Of a DNA stretch of 64,000 nt, positions 1 to 9,344 are shown one piece after another. The position numbers and the translations under genes were made by a program. The stretch lies in the NCBI GenBank assembly GCA_900551955.1, contig UWSE01000001.1, positions 10,151 to 74,150 of the forward strand, written 5' to 3'. The DNA comes from an uncultured Mollicutes bacterium (lineage in GTDB: Bacteria; Bacillota_I; Bacilli_A; UBA3375). The notes under the pieces were generated by a model that saw only the letters and a program-made list of their open reading frames with translations, did not search any database and had not been told where the DNA came from. Each line of letters starts with the position of its first letter. Position 1 is the stretch's first letter.

Positions 1-842
1 TAATTTCCTAATGTTAAAATAATAATATTAATAATTACCATCATTATTGATAATAAGTATGGATGCTTATTATCAATATCTTCAACATTCTCCTTAGCTT
101 CATGTTTTTTAGTATTAGACATAATCGTAATACAACTAAGTGCTGCAAACACACTAACATTCACCACGGTAATTAATCGAAATTGGCGTGATAAGAAGAT
201 TAACATCACAATAAAAATACTGCTACTAGCTAATAGAATTTGATAATTATCTTTAACTATTGAAGATAAATTGTATTCTTGTTCATAGTTTGTTGATAAG
301 ATTAATAATATAAAACCTAGCGCAACAACAAATAATAAACCAATAATAAAAACATTAAATAAAGTACTATTATTAGTTAATGGTAGATAATGGATATATG
401 TTGATAGTAATGTCGCAACAAAAATAATAAACATCGAAAATAAACGTGATAAGTTAAGTAAACGACTAACTAAAAATAGCAATAAGACATTAATAATATA
501 GTATGGCGTTACTTGCACTAAACTAACTAAAAATAGCGCAACATAACGCATCTCATTAATCGGGAATAATGTTACCAACAAGTTAGTAAAGTTATAACCA
601 ATTTCACTACGGATAATACGGTTAAATGCCCAGTAAATAACATTAATTAATACTAGTAATAATGGTAAATATAAATACTTAGTATAATTAACTGTTAATA
701 ACGAACTAATTAACACTCGATAATCTAACAATAAATAAATGATTAACAGCATTCCATAAATTAAGCTTGCCTTTAAGACGCTCTTCGTTCTAAACAAAGT
801 AACTAAGAAGAGAATAAAAGCAATAATTGTTACTAAAAACAT
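1..842 (-). CDS. Unrecognised multi-pass membrane protein, N-terminal part (runs off window)
   Basis: An open frame starts at the ATG at 842 and stays open to the window edge, giving 280 codons with no stop. The Shine-Dalgarno AAGGAG overlaps the trkH stop codon, 8 nt upstream, so it is translated as the last visible gene of the ligA-trkH operon. The protein is almost entirely hydrophobic, with about eight predicted membrane helices and one short charged stretch near residues 240-260 (KKHEAKENVEDIDNKH) before another helix. I do not recognise the family. Its place directly after a K+ channel subunit is where a TrkA/KtrA partner might be expected, but no Rossmann glycine motif is visible in this part. 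Confidence 0.75.
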   Translation of the reverse strand, partial: MFLVTIIAFILFLVTLFRTKSVLKASLIYGMLLIIYLLLDYRVLISSLLTVNYTKYLYLPLLLVLINVIYWAFNRIIRSEIGYNFTNLLVTLFPINEMRYVALFLVSLVQVTPYYIINVLLLFLVSRLLNLSRLFSMFIIFVATLLSTYIHYLPLTNNSTLFNVFIIGLLFVVALGFILLILSTNYEQEYNLSSIVKDNYQILLASSSIFIVMLIFLSRQFRLITVVNVSVFAALSCITIMSNTKKHEAKENVEDIDNKHPYLLSIMMVIINIIILTLGN

Positions 843-850
843 ATATCTCC

Positions 851-2203
851 TTAAATTGCTATTTCACGTTCTACATACTGAATATGATTTTTCTCATTAT
901 TTTTATTTAACATCATTAAAATATTTAATACTCCAATACGACCAACTCCCATTAAGATTGCCATTAAAAAGACTGAGAATTGATCAAACTGTGCTAAAGC
1001 ACCTGTTGAAAATCCAGTTGTTGTAAATCCACTTACAACATCAAACCAAATATTTGCAATATTAATATCAGGATTAATACAACTAATAATCATGGTAACA
1101 ATTCCTGAAATACTAATAAATAATAAAATTAAAACTAACGATAATTTAACTGTTTTATCAGGAACTTTACGATTATAAATAATTACATCATCTTGTCCTT
1201 TGAATAGTGATTTTAAATAACGCCAGAAAATATAGATAGCATTAGTTTTAATTCCCCCACAAGCACTAGATGGTGCTCCACCAATTAACATAAAAATACT
1301 TTGAATAAATAATGTTAACGGTAGCCAAGTATTAATATCTTTAAATAAGTTTAACCCGACAGATTTAGTCGATAAAGACACATACATTCCTGCATTAATC
1401 TTTTCAAACCAACCATAACCTGCCATCGCATTATTAAACTCAAGTGTAATAAAGACAAAGGCAAAAGCTAGTGTGGTTACAACATTTACGATTAATGAAA
1501 TTTTCGTAAATGTTGAAAAACGGTATTTTAAACCAGCTTTTTTAGCGTGAATATAACCTTTTAAATCTAAAATAACTGGATAACCTATAAAACTAAAAAT
1601 CATTAGGGCACTACATGTCCACATGGCAATATAATCACCATTAATGATTGTAGAATCATAAAATCCACTTCCACTAATCCCTGAAGAAGATAAGAATAAA
1701 GCATTCATTAATCGATCTAAACGATTAGGAAATAAATCTCCCATACGAATATATAAAATAATTGTTCCAACTAATTCAATAATCAAGAAATACTTAATTA
1801 CATTCTTAACAATGTAAGATAAATCAATAGCACTTGATTGATTATAATCAAGACGTGCCATATTCGAAGCTTTGAAATTTAATTTACCACCAAATAATAG
1901 GATAATCATGGTGTTAAACAAAATAATTCCTACCCCACCAATATTAAATAGCACAATCATTACAATCCAACCTAAATAATTATAAGTGGTTGTATAATCA
2001 ACAACTGTAAGTCCTGTAGTAGCAATTGAACTATTCGACATAAAGAACGCTTCTAGCCACGACACGCTATGATCTGGTTTTAAAAATATATCCCAATGTA
2101 ATAACCATGTTCCAATTAAAATTGAAGCTATATAAAATAATACTAATTTTAAGATATTGTGAGTTTTAAAATATCGACTTGTTTTTAATTGTGGTTTTAA
2201 CAT
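851..2203 (-). CDS. TrkH/KtrB-type potassium uptake channel subunit
   Basis: Membrane-embedded K+ translocating subunit of a Trk/Ktr system, which normally works with a cytoplasmic TrkA/KtrA gating protein. The 450-residue protein has the four pore-loop selectivity segments of the superfamily: ATTGL (61-65), GISGSGF (175-181), KSVGLN (280-285) and TTTGFST (394-400), each between paired membrane helices. The length fits KtrB (about 445) better than proteobacterial TrkH. The ATG overlaps the gatB stop by 7 nt with no clear Shine-Dalgarno, suggesting translational coupling. No KtrA gene is visible in the window. The family call is firm; KtrB versus TrkH is inferred from length. Confidence 0.93.
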   Translation of the reverse strand: MLKPQLKTSRYFKTHNILKLVLFYIASILIGTWLLHWDIFLKPDHSVSWLEAFFMSNSSIATTGLTVVDYTTTYNYLGWIVMIVLFNIGGVGIILFNTMIILLFGGKLNFKASNMARLDYNQSSAIDLSYIVKNVIKYFLIIELVGTIILYIRMGDLFPNRLDRLMNALFLSSSGISGSGFYDSTIINGDYIAMWTCSALMIFSFIGYPVILDLKGYIHAKKAGLKYRFSTFTKISLIVNVVTTLAFAFVFITLEFNNAMAGYGWFEKINAGMYVSLSTKSVGLNLFKDINTWLPLTLFIQSIFMLIGGAPSSACGGIKTNAIYIFWRYLKSLFKGQDDVIIYNRKVPDKTVKLSLVLILLFISISGIVTMIISCINPDINIANIWFDVVSGFTTTGFSTGALAQFDQFSVFLMAILMGVGRIGVLNILMMLNKNNEKNHIQYVEREIAI

Positions 2204-3621
2204 AATGATTCTAAATGTTTAGTCAAAATCTCATTTGCTAATTTTGGACTAACTTGTCCATTAGATATTTTCATTAACTCACCAACAAAGAATCCGTATG
2301 CTGATTTTTTACCTTCTTTATATAACTCTAGAGTTTCAGGATTACTGGCCACTACTTCTTTTACCCAATTAGTGATAGTATCAACATTAGTAATTTGTTC
2401 TAAATTATTATCACTAATAATTTGGCTAACACTATTTTTTGTTTCTAGCATCATTGGAATTATTTCTTTAACATGTTTAGAACTAATTTTATCTTGTGAT
2501 AAATATTGATCTAGTTCAATAAATTGTTGCGGATTAATATTAACTTGATCAAATCCTTTTTTCGCTTTATTTAAATATTCGTTAACATTAACAGTTAAGT
2601 AATTAAACATTTGTTTTGGATTTAAGTTTTGGTCAATACACGCAAAGAAGAATTGACACATCGCTTTGTCTTGCATTAATATACCAACTTCTTTTTCGTT
2701 AAAGCCAAAGTCTGCTAACTTCGCTTTAATTTCTTCAGGCATGGCAGGCATTTTTGCTTTAACTTGATTAATATCTTCATCTGTTAAATGAATCCAAGGT
2801 AAGTCCGGTTCTGGGAAGTAACGATAATCTGTATTACTTTCTTTAATACGCATAATTTCAACATCTTTAGTTTGTTCATTAAAACGTTTAGTCGCTTGTA
2901 ATACTTTACCACCTGTATTATATGCTTTAATTTGGCGCGCCACTTCTTTATCAATAGCAATTTCAACATTTTTAAATGAGTTTAAGTTTTTAATCTCTAC
3001 TTTTGGATTATAACCATCATAACCATAAGGGCGCACACTCACGTTAACATCAACACGTAAACTTCCTTCTTCCATCTTACAATCACTAGCATCTAAATAT
3101 AATAAAATTTCTTTTAATTTATTTAAATACTCATGAGCTTCTTTCCCATTACGCATATCAGGAGCTGAAACTATTTCAACTAACGGAACTCCACAACGGT
3201 TAAAGTCTAATTTAGTTACTCCTGCTTGATCATGGAATGATTTAGCAGTATCTTCTTCCATATGCATAAAATCAATATTAATGATTTTTCCACTATCTAA
3301 AACAATTTGTCCATGACGACCAATTGGCGTTTCTTGTTGGGTAATTTGATATCCTTTTGGATTATCTGCATAAAAATAGTTTTTACGATCCCAATGCATA
3401 TCTTTCGTAACTTCCATCCCTAAACCTAAAGCAACTAACATTGCTTTATCTAAAACTTCTGGATTAAATCTTGGTAACGTTCCAGGCAATCCTAAATCAA
3501 TTGGATGAATATTAGTGTTGGGAGGTTGTTTAATATCATTTAAACTAGGTGAAAAGATTTTATGTTTAGTGTTAAGCTCAACGTGCACTTCCACACCGAC
3601 AATGGTTTCGTAATTAAACAT
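2197..3621 (-). CDS. gatB: Asp-tRNA(Asn)/Glu-tRNA(Gln) amidotransferase subunit B
   Basis: Subunit B of the GatCAB amidotransferase, which converts misacylated Glu-tRNA(Gln) and/or Asp-tRNA(Asn) to the correct amide form. It binds the tRNA and carries the kinase-like active site. Family motifs include YFYADNPKGYQITQ, HMEEDTAK (about 120) and NRCGVPLVEIVSAPD, followed by a helical YqeY-like tail. An in-frame GTG lies one codon upstream (3624), but the ATG at 3621 is better spaced from GGAGG. It overlaps gatA by 8 nt. About 474 residues, normal for the family. Its presence implies that GlnRS and/or AsnRS is missing or supplemented in this organism (inference). Confidence 0.97.
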   Translation of the reverse strand: MFNYETIVGVEVHVELNTKHKIFSPSLNDIKQPPNTNIHPIDLGLPGTLPRFNPEVLDKAMLVALGLGMEVTKDMHWDRKNYFYADNPKGYQITQQETPIGRHGQIVLDSGKIINIDFMHMEEDTAKSFHDQAGVTKLDFNRCGVPLVEIVSAPDMRNGKEAHEYLNKLKEILLYLDASDCKMEEGSLRVDVNVSVRPYGYDGYNPKVEIKNLNSFKNVEIAIDKEVARQIKAYNTGGKVLQATKRFNEQTKDVEIMRIKESNTDYRYFPEPDLPWIHLTDEDINQVKAKMPAMPEEIKAKLADFGFNEKEVGILMQDKAMCQFFFACIDQNLNPKQMFNYLTVNVNEYLNKAKKGFDQVNINPQQFIELDQYLSQDKISSKHVKEIIPMMLETKNSVSQIISDNNLEQITNVDTITNWVKEVVASNPETLELYKEGKKSAYGFFVGELMKISNGQVSPKLANEILTKHLESLC

Positions 3622-4936
3622 CACTACCTCCTTCTAAATTATTAGCTACTTGATATAACACTGCTTCTTGATATTTATTAGCCATTAATTGCATCCCAAT
3701 AAATCGCCCATCATTAGCAGTCCCGATTGGAATATTAAGACTTGGAAAACCAACTAAGTTAGCTGGAATTATAAACTCATCAGACAAGTAATTATCCATG
3801 TCTGACATACCTTTATTAGCATCAAAGGCTAATTGTGGTGTAGTTGGTCCAATAATACAATCAACTAGATCAAATACTTGATCAAATTGCTCGCACATTA
3901 ATTGACGTAATTGTTGTGCTTTTTTAAAGTATTTAATACTATGTTCACTACTTAACATATAAGTACCAATAATCAAACGTTTTTTAACTTCTGTTCCAAA
4001 GTGACTTCTTACCGCTTCATATGTTGGATTAGCATCATCCATTTTTAATCCAAAACGCATACCATCATAACGATTTAAATTACTACTACCTTCTGCATAC
4101 GCTAAAGTAATGTATAAACTAAAACTATATTTAGTTAACGGTACATCAACATCAATAATTTCAGCACCTAAAGATTTTAATTGATCAATTTTATTTTCGA
4201 TTGCACTTTTAATTTCTTCATCAATCCCTGATTCTAACCATTTACGCATAACCCCAATTTTCATACCTCTAATTGGTTGATTAAATGTTTTTAAAGCATC
4301 AAAGCCTTCAGGCACAAAGTTAGTTTGATCTTTATAATCATTACTAGCTAATGTATTAAGTAAAGATGCGTTTTCATATAAATCACTAGTCATTGGTCCG
4401 ATTGTATCAAAACTAGAAGCAAAAGCAATAGTTCCATATTTTGATACTAAACCATATGTTGGTTTTAAACCATAAATTCCATTAAAAGCAGCTGGTTGAC
4501 GTATGCTTCCACCAGTATCAGTTCCGGTTGCAAAAGGAACTAATCCCTTAGCAATCGCATAAGCACTACCTCCACTACTTCCTCCAGAAATATATTGATC
4601 ACCTAAGACATTATCAACTGGCCCAAAGAAACTCGTTTTAGTCGTAGAACCCATGGCATATTCATCTAAGTTAGTTGATCCTACAATGCTATACCCATCT
4701 TTAATCAAATTATCTATGATTGTTGCATTATAACAACTTTGATAATTTAATAACATTTCACTAGCCATTGTGGCTGGCATCATTGTATTATTGTGAATAT
4801 CTTTAATTAAAATATATTTACCTTCAGTATTATCACTTGCTTGATCAAAGACACTAGTAATACTATTTCCTGGATTAGTAGATAAAACTTCAATTATCTC
4901 ACTAGCTTTTTTATTAGCAAAATCATTACGCTTCAT
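3614..4936 (-). CDS. gatA: Asp-tRNA(Asn)/Glu-tRNA(Gln) amidotransferase subunit A
   Basis: Glutaminase/amidase subunit of GatCAB. The amidase-signature catalytic triad is visible: Lys46 in ILIKD, the cis-Ser121 in GGSSGGSA and the nucleophile Ser145 in TDTGGSIRQPA (numbered from the upstream Met). About 440 residues, shorter than the usual 485, mostly from trimmed N- and C-terminal segments. Two adjacent ATG codons (4939, 4936) follow GGAGGG; the second is better spaced and is used here. It overlaps gatC upstream and gatB downstream, so the three subunits are translationally coupled. Confidence 0.97.
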   Translation of the reverse strand: MKRNDFANKKASEIIEVLSTNPGNSITSVFDQASDNTEGKYILIKDIHNNTMMPATMASEMLLNYQSCYNATIIDNLIKDGYSIVGSTNLDEYAMGSTTKTSFFGPVDNVLGDQYISGGSSGGSAYAIAKGLVPFATGTDTGGSIRQPAAFNGIYGLKPTYGLVSKYGTIAFASSFDTIGPMTSDLYENASLLNTLASNDYKDQTNFVPEGFDALKTFNQPIRGMKIGVMRKWLESGIDEEIKSAIENKIDQLKSLGAEIIDVDVPLTKYSFSLYITLAYAEGSSNLNRYDGMRFGLKMDDANPTYEAVRSHFGTEVKKRLIIGTYMLSSEHSIKYFKKAQQLRQLMCEQFDQVFDLVDCIIGPTTPQLAFDANKGMSDMDNYLSDEFIIPANLVGFPSLNIPIGTANDGRFIGMQLMANKYQEAVLYQVANNLEGGSDV

Positions 4937-5222
4937 CATTACCCTCCACTTTTTTAACTACAACGTATTCACCATCAAAATCATTTAACACACCAGTAAC
5001 TTCACTAGCACTTACACCATCATCTTCGAACTGATTATAAACATTAGATAATTTTTCATTACCCATAATTTTACGATCACAATCAGTATCGATTGCTAAC
5101 ATCTCATCTAAACTTTTAGTTATTTCTTCGATTGAATCACCGATCTCTTCAATTTCTTTATCTGTTAAATCTAATTTAATGTTTCCAGCTAAGTGTTTAA
5201 TCTCTTCTTTACTTATACGCAT
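4926..5222 (-). CDS. gatC: Asp-tRNA(Asn)/Glu-tRNA(Gln) amidotransferase subunit C
   Basis: Small subunit that wraps around GatA and stabilises the GatCAB complex. It is 98 residues long, starting MRISKEEIKHLA, with the typical N-terminal helix and the KLSNVYNQFEDD loop. The ATG at 5222 sits behind GGGGTAAG. The frame extends upstream into camS, but those extra residues are unlike GatC and lack a better ribosome site. The start is 1 nt from the camS stop; the end overlaps gatA. Order gatC-gatA-gatB after camS matches other Bacilli. Confidence 0.93.
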   Translation of the reverse strand: MRISKEEIKHLAGNIKLDLTDKEIEEIGDSIEEITKSLDEMLAIDTDCDRKIMGNEKLSNVYNQFEDDGVSASEVTGVLNDFDGEYVVVKKVEGNDEA

Positions 5223-5223
5223 C

Positions 5224-6327
5224 TTACCCCTTATTAACAACCTTGTTGATTGTTGAACCATTTTTTGTTAAACTTGCTATCGCTTCACCACTACTACTAA
5301 CCACTTCAACAGTAGTATAAGCATTAATGTTAACCGGTCCTTTTAATTCTTTTTCTATAAAATTAATTATGGCATTCCCTTCAATTTTTGAAACTGTTGG
5401 GAAGATTACACTAATGTTAATCTTAGTTAATTTATTGTTATTATAAAAACCAACACAACTAAGATTAACATTATTTCCAAAATATGCATTTAAATCATTT
5501 TTTAAAGTTTGAACTTTATTATTAACATCTAAATCTTTGGTAATCCCTGCTTCATCTAAAAACGGTACATACTCTTGATTAACTTCGACTAACTTTTGAA
5601 TATTTTGATCATTAGTATCTAAATAACCACTAGCAATAAATGCCCCTGGAACTACCGGATTAGTACTTTGTTGATAGAAACCAAAAAAGATTGGTAGTTT
5701 ATCATAGCCTTCTCTACTTCTAACTACTTCAGCAATTTGGTTAGCAATAATTTTCCCATCATGTTCTAAGAACTTATTCATATCTGGTTTAAATTCGCTA
5801 TCAGTTGTATGTGGTGATAAATCCACACCTACTCCGACACCAATTGCTTTAATTGTTTTCTGATCACCAGATTGCTGATAAAAATCTTGTTCAAGTAAAG
5901 TTGTTACATAATTTAAGTTAGTATTAGGATCATCTGTAATTTGTGGATTTAATCCAACATTTTTTGCTTCAGGATCAGTTTTCAATAATTCTTGATATGC
6001 TTCATCACTTAATTTGTGACTAAGTAAATTAGTTGCATCTTTTGCTGTTAAAATTTCTCCTTGTTGATAATAGTAATCCGTGGAAATTTTAGTAGCTGAT
6101 AAATCAAGCAAATCAAGTTCCATATTATCTAAGGTGAAGTATGTATCACTTTTTACCGTAATTCCTCTAATTGGACTTGAGTTAATAGGTAATTGCATTT
6201 TAAATGGTGCATCTGTACTAATATCAACTTGTTTAACACTCTGACCTTGTTGATTAATCGTTTGTGGCGATTGATTACAACTACTCATACTAAATACTAC
6301 CATTATCAATAATAATATTTTTTTCAT
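5224..6327 (-). CDS. camS: CamS family sex-pheromone-like lipoprotein
   Basis: Predicted surface lipoprotein of the CamS/YerH family. A signal peptide (MKKILLLIMVVFSMSSC) ends in a lipobox-like MSSC, with the lipidated Cys about residue 17. The rest is a roughly 350-residue extracytoplasmic domain. The ATG at 6327 follows AGGAG; an earlier in-frame codon (6342) lies inside ligA and was rejected. The position between ligA and gatC is the conserved Bacilli order pcrA-ligA-camS-gatCAB and is a large part of the identification. In staphylococci the processed signal peptide acts as a pheromone; that function is not inferred here. Confidence 0.85.
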   Translation of the reverse strand: MKKILLLIMVVFSMSSCNQSPQTINQQGQSVKQVDISTDAPFKMQLPINSSPIRGITVKSDTYFTLDNMELDLLDLSATKISTDYYYQQGEILTAKDATNLLSHKLSDEAYQELLKTDPEAKNVGLNPQITDDPNTNLNYVTTLLEQDFYQQSGDQKTIKAIGVGVGVDLSPHTTDSEFKPDMNKFLEHDGKIIANQIAEVVRSREGYDKLPIFFGFYQQSTNPVVPGAFIASGYLDTNDQNIQKLVEVNQEYVPFLDEAGITKDLDVNNKVQTLKNDLNAYFGNNVNLSCVGFYNNNKLTKINISVIFPTVSKIEGNAIINFIEKELKGPVNINAYTTVEVVSSSGEAIASLTKNGSTINKVVNKG

Positions 6328-6334
6328 ATCACTC

Positions 6335-8281
6335 CTAAGCAAGCATTGCTAACAATTCATCTTCTTCAATTACTTTTATTCTTAAAGCTTTAGCTTGATC
6401 AAATTTAGAACCAGGATTCTGACCACAAATTACTAAATCTGTATTCTTACTAACACTACTACTAACCTTAGCACCCATTGCTTCTAATTGTTTTTTCAAA
6501 TCACTACGTTTGTAATGACTAAGAGTTCCAGTTAAAACAATTGTTTTACCACTAAAGATAGAATCAATTGTTTCAACAATTGGTTCATCATTTTTTAACC
6601 CAAACTCATTAACCATTATTAAGATATTACTTTTATTTACTTCTTCACTTAAGTAATCTAAAATACTTTTAGCGATTATATCTCCAACTTGGGGAATATT
6701 GATTAAAGTCTCATAATCAACATTAACAAAGTCAGTTAAAGTCTTAACTACTTTCATAATTTCTTTAGCAGTTTCTAAACCAACATGTTTAATTCCAATT
6801 CCAAATATAAAATTACTAGGATTAACACTTAATGATTTATTAATACTATTTAAAGCATTGTTTACTGATTTATCTTTAAATCCTTCTAGTTCATATAAAT
6901 CATCACTAGTTAATCGATAAATGTCAACATACTCTTTAACTTTTCCTAACTCAATTAATTTTATGATTGTCTTTTCACCTAACCCATCGATATTTAATGC
7001 GTTACGACTAATAAAATGCACTAAGCCTTCTTCATGACGGGCAGCACAATTAACATTAGGACAATAGTGATCAGCATCTACTTTTATAAGTTCTGTATGA
7101 CAAACCGGACAAGTAGTTGGCATAATGTAGGGTTGTTGATCTTTTCTCTCACTCATTACGACATGCTCTACCCGCGGAATGACATCTCCAGCTTTGATAA
7201 TCTCAACTTGATCACCAATTCGAATATCTTTTTCTTGAATATAATTTAAGTTATGTAATGTGGCACGACTAATGACACTCCCCATTAAATATGTTGGTGT
7301 TAATATCGCATTCGGCGTGATCTTACCACTACGCCCTACGGTTAGTAAAATATCTTCAAGTGTTGTTGTGGCACTACTAGATTTAAATTTATAAGCAGTA
7401 GCCCAACGCGGATACTTACTAGTATTTCCTAATTGCTCTTGTAATTTATATTCATTTACTTTAATGACGATTCCATCAATTTCATAATCTAAGGTTTCTC
7501 GCATGTTTGTAATAGCATTGATGTAGTGAATAACTTCATCAATACTATTACATAATTTTAATTGTTCATTTGTTCTAAACCCTAATTGTTTTAAATATTG
7601 CATTGCTTCATAGTAAGTATCAAACCCATAATCATGAGCATTAACTAAACCATAACAAAATACATCTAACTTACGTTCTTTAGCAACATTACTATCTAAT
7701 TGTCTAATTGTTCCTGAAGCTAAGTTTCTTGGGTTCTTGTATTCTTTATCGGATAACTCATTTACTTTTAAAAAGTTAGCTTTTGAAATATAAACTTCTC
7801 CGCGGACAATCATAGGTTGTTCTACTTGTTTTGGTAAGTCTTTAATTGTTAAGACATTATGTGTTACATTTTCTCCAATCTTACCATCACCACGAGTAAC
7901 AGCTTTAGTTAAATGTGGTGTGTATTCTAAACTAATTGCTAGTCCATCAATCTTTAATTCACAGACATAACTATAGCCACCTTTAACGCTATCTTTAATG
8001 CGTTGATCGAAGTTTCTTAACTCTTCTTCGTTAAAAACATTATCTAAACTTATCATTGGAGGATTAAGGGTTTCTTTAACGAAACGTTGGTCAATAAATC
8101 CACCAACTTTTTGCGTTGGTGAATTTAAACGTTTAAATTGCGGGAATTCTTCTTCTAAGTCCCGCAATTCTCTAAGTAATTGATCAAATTCATAGTCTGA
8201 TGTTAATGATTCATTCAATTGATAATAATGATAATTATACTTATCAATTAACTCATATAATTCAGCCATTCTTGAATCCAT
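6335..8281 (-). CDS. ligA: NAD+-dependent DNA ligase LigA
   Basis: Seals nicks in DNA during replication and repair using NAD+. The 648 residues show the full architecture: the N-terminal Ia domain with the NAD-binding tyrosines (NYHYYQLN), the adenylation domain with active-site Lys110 in CELKIDGLA, an OB fold, a four-cysteine zinc finger (CPVC...CPNVNC, about 390-415), a helix-hairpin-helix region and a C-terminal BRCT domain from about residue 573. ATG at 8281 follows AAGGGGG. First gene of an operon running into camS-gatCAB-trkH, with an extended -10 promoter just upstream (8306-8314). Confidence 0.98.
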   Translation of the reverse strand: MDSRMAELYELIDKYNYHYYQLNESLTSDYEFDQLLRELRDLEEEFPQFKRLNSPTQKVGGFIDQRFVKETLNPPMISLDNVFNEEELRNFDQRIKDSVKGGYSYVCELKIDGLAISLEYTPHLTKAVTRGDGKIGENVTHNVLTIKDLPKQVEQPMIVRGEVYISKANFLKVNELSDKEYKNPRNLASGTIRQLDSNVAKERKLDVFCYGLVNAHDYGFDTYYEAMQYLKQLGFRTNEQLKLCNSIDEVIHYINAITNMRETLDYEIDGIVIKVNEYKLQEQLGNTSKYPRWATAYKFKSSSATTTLEDILLTVGRSGKITPNAILTPTYLMGSVISRATLHNLNYIQEKDIRIGDQVEIIKAGDVIPRVEHVVMSERKDQQPYIMPTTCPVCHTELIKVDADHYCPNVNCAARHEEGLVHFISRNALNIDGLGEKTIIKLIELGKVKEYVDIYRLTSDDLYELEGFKDKSVNNALNSINKSLSVNPSNFIFGIGIKHVGLETAKEIMKVVKTLTDFVNVDYETLINIPQVGDIIAKSILDYLSEEVNKSNILIMVNEFGLKNDEPIVETIDSIFSGKTIVLTGTLSHYKRSDLKKQLEAMGAKVSSSVSKNTDLVICGQNPGSKFDQAKALRIKVIEEDELLAMLA

Positions 8282-8305
8282 AGTCCCCCTTGAAAATCTA
8301 TAAAT

Positions 8306-8314
8306 ATTATACCA
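8306..8314 (-). promoter_or_regulatory. Promoter of the ligA operon (extended -10)
   Basis: On the minus strand TGG-TATAAT lies about 25 nt upstream of the ligA ATG, after the ispH terminator. No good -35 hexamer is visible at 16-18 nt. Confidence 0.6.
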
Positions 8315-8342
8315 TTTTCAACAAAATATATGTATATAACAA

Positions 8343-8375
8343 AAAACAGTCCAAATCTTAATTTTGGACTGTTTT
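8343..8375 (-). terminator. Rho-independent terminator after ispH
   Basis: A perfect 13-bp inverted repeat (8343-8355 with 8363-8375) has a 7-nt loop. On the minus strand it runs into TTTTTTG, so it ends the rnhC-pta-SNF2-ispH transcript. Confidence 0.85.
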
Positions 8376-8386
8376 CACCTTTATTT

Positions 8387-9343
8387 TTAGGGCTTTTTAC
8401 GATTTCGTGGAATCATTTTTGAATAATGGGGTAATTCTGGTAAAATATGGGTATTTTTATCAAATTTATCGAAGTTTTCAATAAATTCTATAACTTGATT
8501 AGTTAATACACTCGGAGTTGAAGCTCCAGAGCTTACTCCAACCTTATTAACTTCATCATTTAATAACCAATTGATATCTAATTTAGTGATATCTGAGATT
8601 AAATATGCTTTAGTCTTGGCTTTTTCTTCACAAACACTAACGAGTTTGTGAGAATTGTTACTTTTTTCGTCCCCAACAACGATACATAAATCACAATCCT
8701 TCGCTTCCTTCACTATCGCTTCTTGGCGCTCTTGAGTTGCACTACAAATTTCATTAATCACTTCTAGATTAGGAAATAACGATTGGGCTTGCTTAACTAA
8801 ATCATTAACATCCCACATACTCATCGTCGTTTGATTAGTTATACATAACTTATCATTAGCCAAAATATCAACCAAAGCATTTAGTTCTTCACTATCTTCG
8901 ACTAGATGGATATGATGAGGATCTATCCCCAATACTCCTTCTGGTTCAGGGTGATTATGTTTACCAATATAAATAATATCATAACCCTTATCAATCTTTT
9001 CTTGAATGATGTGATGTGTTTTATACACATCACTACAAGTAGCATCGACTACATTAAGGCCTTTATTTTTTGCCTCATTAATTAAATGATAATCAATACC
9101 ATGGGCTGTAATTATTACTGTCCCATGATCAACTTGATCTAGGATTTCTTTACGACTATTTCCGGTTAAAGTAATTACTCCTGCTTCACTAAACGCTTTA
9201 GTAATATTTTTGTTATGGACAATTTGTCCTAAAATATAGATTGGTCGAGGCATTGTGTCATCACTAATCACATCATTAACAATATGCATAGCTTTAACAA
9301 CACCATGACAAAAACCTCGTGGAATAATTTTTTTAACTTCCAT
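8387..9343 (-). CDS. ispH: 4-hydroxy-3-methylbut-2-enyl diphosphate reductase
   Basis: Last enzyme of the MEP isoprenoid pathway. It reduces HMBPP to IPP and DMAPP with a [4Fe-4S] cluster. The three cluster cysteines are Cys12 (RGFCHGV), Cys103 (ATCSDV) and Cys200 (EICSATQERQ). The substrate-pocket motifs HNHPEPEG and KSNNSHKL are also present. 318 residues, normal for the short family form. ATG at 9343 with AGGAG. It follows the SNF2 gene by 1 nt and ends the operon. With ispA at 26511 it shows that isoprenoids, including the undecaprenyl carrier needed by tagO, are probably made by the MEP route. Confidence 0.96.
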   Translation of the reverse strand: MEVKKIIPRGFCHGVVKAMHIVNDVISDDTMPRPIYILGQIVHNKNITKAFSEAGVITLTGNSRKEILDQVDHGTVIITAHGIDYHLINEAKNKGLNVVDATCSDVYKTHHIIQEKIDKGYDIIYIGKHNHPEPEGVLGIDPHHIHLVEDSEELNALVDILANDKLCITNQTTMSMWDVNDLVKQAQSLFPNLEVINEICSATQERQEAIVKEAKDCDLCIVVGDEKSNNSHKLVSVCEEKAKTKAYLISDITKLDINWLLNDEVNKVGVSSGASTPSVLTNQVIEFIENFDKFDKNTHILPELPHYSKMIPRNRKKP

Positions 9344-9344
9344 A

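Noticed and set aside
5223..5261. Longer gatC frame starting upstream inside camS
   Set aside because: The extra residues do not resemble GatC; ATG 5222 has a good Shine-Dalgarno.
7150..7190. Reassignment of CGG away from Arg
   Set aside because: A CGG in ligA (VIPRVEHV) fits Arg, so no reassignment is supported.
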